DNA of 10,920 bases from positions 1 through 10,920 of the forward strand of contig DATCIA010000083.1 of assembly GCA_036508075.1 (NCBI GenBank), in the 5' to 3' direction. This DNA is from PALSA-660 sp036508075. GTDB lineage: Bacteria > Actinomycetota > Coriobacteriia > Anaerosomatales > PALSA-660. The notes beneath the pieces were generated by a model. That model saw nothing but the letters and a program-made list of their open reading frames with translations. It searched no databases and had not been told where the DNA came from. The position numbers and the translations under genes are program-made. This document shows positions 7,537-10,920 of this stretch, in pieces (position 1 is the stretch's first letter; every line of letters begins with the position of its first letter).

Positions 7537-10263
7537 TTAGCGGGCGCGCCTCCTGGCCGACAGCACCTTCATCACGTCGATGAGCACCATGGGGATGAGT
7601 GCCGCCACGGCCACCGCCACCCAGTCGCGCAGTCCGAGCGGCTGGGTCTTGAACAGGCGCTGCATCACGGGCGTGTAGATCACCAGACCCTGCAGGGCGA
7701 GGGAGCCGGCGAACGCAGCGACCAGCCACTTGCTCTTGAGCGTCTCGAGACGGAACACGGTGCGGGTCTCCGAGCGGAAGTTGAACGCGTGCAGCAACTG
7801 CGACAGCACGATCGTCGTGAAGAGCATCGTCTGCGCGTGCCGGGCGCTGTCGACGGCCACCCAGCCGTATTCGACGGCGAGGTACATTGCCAGCGCGCCG
7901 GAGGTGATCAGCGCGCCCTGCATGACGGTCTCGAATTGGCGCCGCGGCGTGAGGATGGACTCCTCGGGCCCGCGCGGCGGGCGGTCCATCACCCGGGGGG
8001 ACCCGGGATCGACGCCGAGGGCCAGCGCCGGGAGTCCGTCGGTCACGAGGTTGATCCACAGCAGCTGCAGCGGAAGGAGGGCGGGCTCGGGCGCGAGCAA
8101 CGCCGTCGTGAACACGATGAGCACCTCGCTCATGTTGCACGAGAGCAGGAACAGGATGAACTTGCGCAGGTTGTCGTAGACGGATCGACCCTGACGGATG
8201 GCCTCGACGATCGTGGCGAAGTTGTCGTCGGAGAGCACCATATCGGCCGCTTCGCGGCTGACATCGGTGCCGATCCGTCCCATAGCGACGCCGATGTCGG
8301 CCTTCTTCAGGGCCGGAGCGTCGTTCACTCCGTCCCCGGTCATGGCGACGATGTGCCCACGCTTCTTCAGGGCGTCGACGATCCGCAGCTTGTGCTCGGG
8401 GTCCACGCGCGCGTAGATGCGCGTGTGCTCGGCGACCTCGTAGAGCTCGTCGTCGCTCATGGCCCCGATCTCGACGCCGGTGAGCACGCGACGGCCTTCG
8501 AGCAGTCCGATCTCGGCTCCGACGGCGCGCGCGGTGAGCGCGTGGTCGCCGGTCACCATCGCGACCTGGATCCCCGCCCGATGGCACTCGGCGATGGCCG
8601 CGGTGACCTCCGCGCGGGGCGGGTCGAGCAGCCCCATGATCCCGACGTAGGTGAGGTCACGCTCGATGCCCTCGCCCTCGACGGGTTCGCTCTCTTCGAG
8701 CGTGCGGGTCGCGAAGGCGAGCGTGCGGTACCCGCTCGAGGCGAGTGCCCCGTTGAGCTCGTGCAACCGATCGCGGAGCGGGCCGTCCAGCGGGACCGTC
8801 TCGCCGCGCACCAGGGCGTGTGAGCACAGGCCTACGACGACGTCGGGACCGCCCTTCATGTACGCGATGTGCCGGCCGTCACGCTCGTGGACGGTGGTCA
8901 TGCGCTTGCGGCTCGAATCGAACGGCACCTCGCCGACCCTCCGCGGACGCACGGGATCGGCCGAGAGCTTCTCCGCCACCGCGATCAGGGCGGTCTCCGT
9001 CGGGTCGCCCAACAGGACGCCGTCGGCAGAGAAGTGCGCGTCGTTGCACGACGAGGCGATCTCCAGCAGCAGTTCGCGGTCGGCGTGCAGCGGCTCGACG
9101 TCGTCCGGCTGCAGGGCGAAGTCGGGAAGGATCTCGGCCCCGTCGACCCCGACGAGCAGACGGCGCACCGTCATCTCGTTGCGCGTCAGCGTCCCGGTCT
9201 TGTCGGAGCAGATGAAGCTCGTGGAGCCGAGGGTCTCCACCGCGTGCAGCTTGCGGACCACCGCGTTGTGACCGGCCATTCTGCGGACTCCGAGCGAGAG
9301 AGCCACGGTCACGATGGCCGGCAGCCCCTCGGGTATCGCGGCGACGGCGAGTGATATCGCGACGAGCAGCGCGGTCGTGATCGAGGCACGCGCAGCCGGT
9401 GAGCGAAGCGCGTCGAAGAGGGTCAGCCCCGAGTCGGAGAGCGTCTTCCAGACCTCGACGGCGAACACGATGAGCGCGATCCCGAGCACCATCAGCGCGA
9501 TCGCCTTGCCGAGGCGCTTCAGCTCCTCCTGCAGCGGCGTCTTGTGGTCCTCCTGGGCGGCGAGCAGGTCGGCGATCTTGCCGATCTCGGTGGCCTGGGC
9601 GGTGGCGGTAACCACAGCCGTTCCGCGGCCGACCGAGACGGAGGTGCCTGCGAACACGCTGTTGTGCCGGTCGCCCAGGGCCGCCTCCGGGTCGGGGACC
9701 GGGTCGACGACCTTGCTGACCGGCGTGCTCTCTCCGGTCAGCGAGGCCTCTTCGACCCGCAGCGCTGCGGCGCGCACCAGCCGCGCGTCGGCGGGGATGC
9801 GGTCGCCGGACTCGAGCAGGACGATGTCGCCGGGCACCAGCTCGGTGGCCGGGATGTCGGTCTCGACACCGTCGCGGATCACCGTGGCCGCCGGCGCGGA
9901 CATCTGCTTGAGCGCCTCGAGCGCCTGCTCCGCGCGGTACTCCTGCACGAAGCCCAGAACGCCGTTGAGCAGCAGGATCGCCGTGATCGCGATCGCCTCG
10001 GCGACCTGTCCCTCGAAGGCGGAGATCGCGACGGCGGCGAATAGGACCCAGATCATGAAGTCGTTGAACTGTGCGATGAACATCATCCACGGGGGCGTCT
10101 TGTTCTCGGCGCGCAGCTCGTTGGGTCCGTACAGTTCGAAGCGACGCTCGACCTCCGCGGCGTCGAGGCCGCGTTCGGGATCGGTCGCCAGGGCCGCGAG
10201 CACCTCGCCGGCGGTCTGAACGTGATAGCGGACCGCCGGGATGGTCTGGTTCGAGTCGCTCAT
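7537..10263 (-). CDS. P2A-type cation-transporting P-type ATPase, probably a Mn2+ (or Ca2+/Mn2+) exporter
   Basis: Ion pump of the SERCA/PMCA/PMR1 class, 908 residues with about ten TM helices. Cytosolic motifs are complete: actuator TGES (176-179), phosphorylation site DKTGTLT (Asp354), nucleotide-site KGGPD (470-474, usually KGAPE), MVTGD (569-573) and the hinge TGDGVNDAP (642-650). Ion-site residues match SERCA in M4 (IPEGLP, Glu312), M5 (Asn710, Glu713) and M6 (NLVTDGLP: Asn738, Thr741, Asp742). In M8 the SERCA Glu908 is replaced by Gln822 (VLSQLLHAFN), as in plasma-membrane Ca2+ pumps, so one ion per cycle is likely. The yybP-ykoY riboswitch just upstream points to Mn2+ as substrate or co-substrate. 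Start: ATG at 10263; a GAGGGGG purine run ends 12 nt upstream, which is longer than usual. The histidine kinase follows after 6 bp. Family certain, ion specificity inferred. Confidence 0.95.
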   Translation of the reverse strand: MSDSNQTIPAVRYHVQTAGEVLAALATDPERGLDAAEVERRFELYGPNELRAENKTPPWMMFIAQFNDFMIWVLFAAVAISAFEGQVAEAIAITAILLLNGVLGFVQEYRAEQALEALKQMSAPAATVIRDGVETDIPATELVPGDIVLLESGDRIPADARLVRAAALRVEEASLTGESTPVSKVVDPVPDPEAALGDRHNSVFAGTSVSVGRGTAVVTATAQATEIGKIADLLAAQEDHKTPLQEELKRLGKAIALMVLGIALIVFAVEVWKTLSDSGLTLFDALRSPAARASITTALLVAISLAVAAIPEGLPAIVTVALSLGVRRMAGHNAVVRKLHAVETLGSTSFICSDKTGTLTRNEMTVRRLLVGVDGAEILPDFALQPDDVEPLHADRELLLEIASSCNDAHFSADGVLLGDPTETALIAVAEKLSADPVRPRRVGEVPFDSSRKRMTTVHERDGRHIAYMKGGPDVVVGLCSHALVRGETVPLDGPLRDRLHELNGALASSGYRTLAFATRTLEESEPVEGEGIERDLTYVGIMGLLDPPRAEVTAAIAECHRAGIQVAMVTGDHALTARAVGAEIGLLEGRRVLTGVEIGAMSDDELYEVAEHTRIYARVDPEHKLRIVDALKKRGHIVAMTGDGVNDAPALKKADIGVAMGRIGTDVSREAADMVLSDDNFATIVEAIRQGRSVYDNLRKFILFLLSCNMSEVLIVFTTALLAPEPALLPLQLLWINLVTDGLPALALGVDPGSPRVMDRPPRGPEESILTPRRQFETVMQGALITSGALAMYLAVEYGWVAVDSARHAQTMLFTTIVLSQLLHAFNFRSETRTVFRLETLKSKWLVAAFAGSLALQGLVIYTPVMQRLFKTQPLGLRDWVAVAVAALIPMVLIDVMKVLSARRRAR

Positions 10264-10284
10264 GGTTGTTCCATTCCCCCTCTA

Positions 10285-10345
10285 CAGAAAGAGACCCTCG
10301 GCGGCGCGCCGTCACTGCGTTCGACGGCGGTTCACCGAGAGTCTC
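10285..10345 (-). terminator. Intrinsic terminator forming the riboswitch expression platform
   Basis: On the minus strand GAGACTCTCGG (10335-10345) can pair with CCGAGGGTCTC (10291-10301), 10 of 11 positions. Inside, GCCGTC and GACGGC form a second stem. TTTCT (10286-10290) follows immediately, so this is a two-part hairpin with a U-rich tail, 22 nt before the ATPase ATG. Its 5' arm contains the 3' strand of the aptamer's closing helix P1 (10336-10341), so terminator and ligand-bound aptamer exclude each other. Confidence 0.8.
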
Positions 10346-10438
10346 GCGATCACTGCGTATGTGACGGCAGGGCCGGGGCGGCGCGCGCCCGGGATTGTCG
10401 GCCTACCCCCGCTGTTGCGCGGGTACTACTCCCTCTCG
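10336..10438 (-). promoter_or_regulatory. yybP-ykoY (Mn2+) riboswitch aptamer
   Basis: A 103-nt leader element of the cation ATPase. P1 is formed by CGAGAG (10433-10438) and CTCTCG (10336-10341). Then follow, in the order known for this class, GGGAGTAG (10426-10433), a P2 hairpin CCCGC/GCGGG with a GCAACA loop, CGACAATCC (10392-10400), a GC-rich inner hairpin, TCACATACG (10356-10364) and GCGAGAC (10341-10347) running into P1. I recalled the Lactococcus yybP element from memory, and these boxes line up with its GGGGAGUAG, CGUCAAUUC, UGACAUACG and GCAAGAC. Known family members bind Mn2+ and raise expression of Mn2+ efflux proteins, including P-type ATPases. Because P1 shares its 3' strand with the downstream terminator, binding should prevent termination: an ON switch. 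The match was made by eye, not with a covariance model. Confidence 0.87.
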
Positions 10439-10446
10439 CAACCGGG

Positions 10447-10452
10447 AGGATA
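10447..10452 (-). promoter_or_regulatory. Possible -10 box in front of the riboswitch
   Basis: TATCCT on the minus strand lies 8 nt before the aptamer's first base, the right place for a start of transcription at the aptamer's 5' end. The matching -35 position (10470-10475, CCGCCC) is poor and lies in the arm of the large inverted repeat. Read-through from the serine dehydratase gene is the alternative. Confidence 0.3.
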
Positions 10453-10468
10453 CCATCCGCGGGGGGCA

Positions 10469-10571
10469 CGGGCGGCGGGGGAGGTCCGTGGGCGAGGCTT
10501 CCGCTTCGGCCGAGCCAGAGGGCGGTCTCGGCCGGCGGGCGCAATCGCCCACGGACCTCCCCCGCCGCCCG
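10469..10571. repeat. Perfect 27-bp inverted repeat forming a giant hairpin after the serine dehydratase gene
   Basis: The arms at 10469-10495 and 10545-10571 are perfectly complementary over 27 bp. The 49-nt spacer folds again: CGGCCGAG (10507-10514) pairs with CTCGGCCG (10527-10534), and CCGC (10501-10504) with GCGG (10535-10538). The element begins 12 nt after the serine dehydratase stop and ends 30 nt before the riboswitch. No U-tract follows on either strand, so it is not a standard intrinsic terminator. It may block transcription or protect the 3' end of the upstream mRNA. With the riboswitch it fills the 320-bp stretch 10264-10583, in which I see no gene. Confidence 0.9.
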
Positions 10572-10583
10572 GTCTCTCGACGG

Positions 10584-10920
10584 CTACAGGCCCAGGGTGC
10601 GGCCGGTGGGGGTGACGGCGAGGCCGCCGAGGGCGGTCTCTCGCAGTGACGGGGGGAGGCTGCGGCCGACGGCGCCCATGGCGGCGGCCACCTCGTCGAA
10701 CGGGATCGGGAACTCGACGCCGGCCAGTGCCATCTCCGCGCCGGCCAGCGCGACGGCCGCACCCGTGCCGTTGCGGACCACGCACGGCACCTCGACGAGA
10801 CCTGCGATCGGATCGCACACCAGGCCGAGGAGCCCTTGCAGCGCGAGCGAAGCGGCGTGACCCGCCTGCGCCGGGGTGCCTCCGCACAGCTGGACCGCAG
10901 CCGCAGCGGCCATGGCTGCT
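10584..10920 (-). CDS. sdaAA: C-terminal part of iron-sulfur L-serine dehydratase, alpha subunit/domain
   Basis: L-serine ammonia-lyase converting L-serine to pyruvate and ammonia with a catalytic [4Fe-4S] cluster; cytoplasmic. The frame enters from the right edge and stops at the TAG at 10584-10586, so only about the last 112 residues are visible. The segment GLVCDPIAGLVEVPC holds two of the three cluster Cys residues, spaced 11 apart as in known enzymes. The third lies outside the window. MAAAAAVQLCGGTP, MALAGVEFPIPFDEV and RETALGGLAVTPTGR are typical of the alpha-domain C-terminus, and the protein ends where the family usually ends. Whether the gene encodes a separate alpha subunit or a fused enzyme cannot be judged from this part, so the symbol is tentative. 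The in-frame ATG at 10913 is internal, not the start. The large hairpin follows directly. Confidence 0.9.
   Translation of the reverse strand, partial: AAMAAAAAVQLCGGTPAQAGHAASLALQGLLGLVCDPIAGLVEVPCVVRNGTGAAVALAGAEMALAGVEFPIPFDEVAAAMGAVGRSLPPSLRETALGGLAVTPTGRTLGL

Noticed and set aside
7174..8823. 549-codon + strand open frame opposite the ATPase and kinase genes
   Set aside because: It is an antisense by-product of high GC content, with His/Arg/Asp-rich low-complexity composition and spanning two real genes.
10260..10274. Four-codon ORF (MEQP, stop) whose TGA overlaps the ATPase ATG
   Set aside because: The purine-rich site is only one base from its ATG, too close for normal initiation. 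Translational coupling cannot be excluded but has no other support.
8879..10315. 478-codon minus-strand open frame overlapping the ATPase in another phase
   Set aside because: It is Arg/Gly-rich shadow sequence and would run through the terminator hairpin; the ATPase frame is unmistakable.
10440..10583. Possible tRNA or other small RNA in the gap
   Set aside because: The strong pairing is fully explained by one simple inverted repeat. There is no cloverleaf, T-loop or CCA end.

Overview
The window is GC-rich, gene-dense chromosomal DNA. It has the codon bias, GTG starts and TAGACT-type -10 boxes expected of an actinomycete-like bacterium. A rubrerythrin with its rubredoxin domain first, a [4Fe-4S] L-serine dehydratase and a radical-SAM enzyme suggest a strict or facultative anaerobe. 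A Coriobacteriia-type actinobacterium is a reasonable guess, but it is an inference and no rRNA gene is present to confirm it. I see no phage genes, transposases, tRNAs or CRISPR repeats.

Left part (1-3352). The C-terminal end of a RecB/AddB-like nuclease runs on + and meets rlmN (23S rRNA/tRNA m2A methyltransferase) tail to tail. Upstream of rlmN on the minus strand are a reverse rubrerythrin, with a clear hairpin terminator behind it, and a membrane-anchored HtrA/DegP-like serine protease with one PDZ domain. This part joins RNA modification with peroxide defence and envelope protein quality control.

Middle (3353-5268). A divergent promoter region separates the protease from a + strand pair: an unrecognised three-TM protein with a long acidic N-terminus, then D-alanine-D-alanine ligase (ddl). 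They are 27 bp apart and look like one transcript. ddl converges on the histidine kinase gene with only 13 bp between them.

Right part (5269-10920, all minus strand). Reading leftwards: the end of an iron-sulfur L-serine dehydratase gene, a 103-nt element built on a perfect 27-bp inverted repeat, a yybP-ykoY manganese riboswitch whose closing stem competes with an intrinsic terminator, a P2A-type cation ATPase, and 6 bp later a CHASE4-like/HAMP/PAS sensor histidine kinase. The riboswitch is the main find. It lies outside every gene, predicts that the pump exports Mn2+ (perhaps also Ca2+), and suggests that manganese also controls expression of the kinase downstream.
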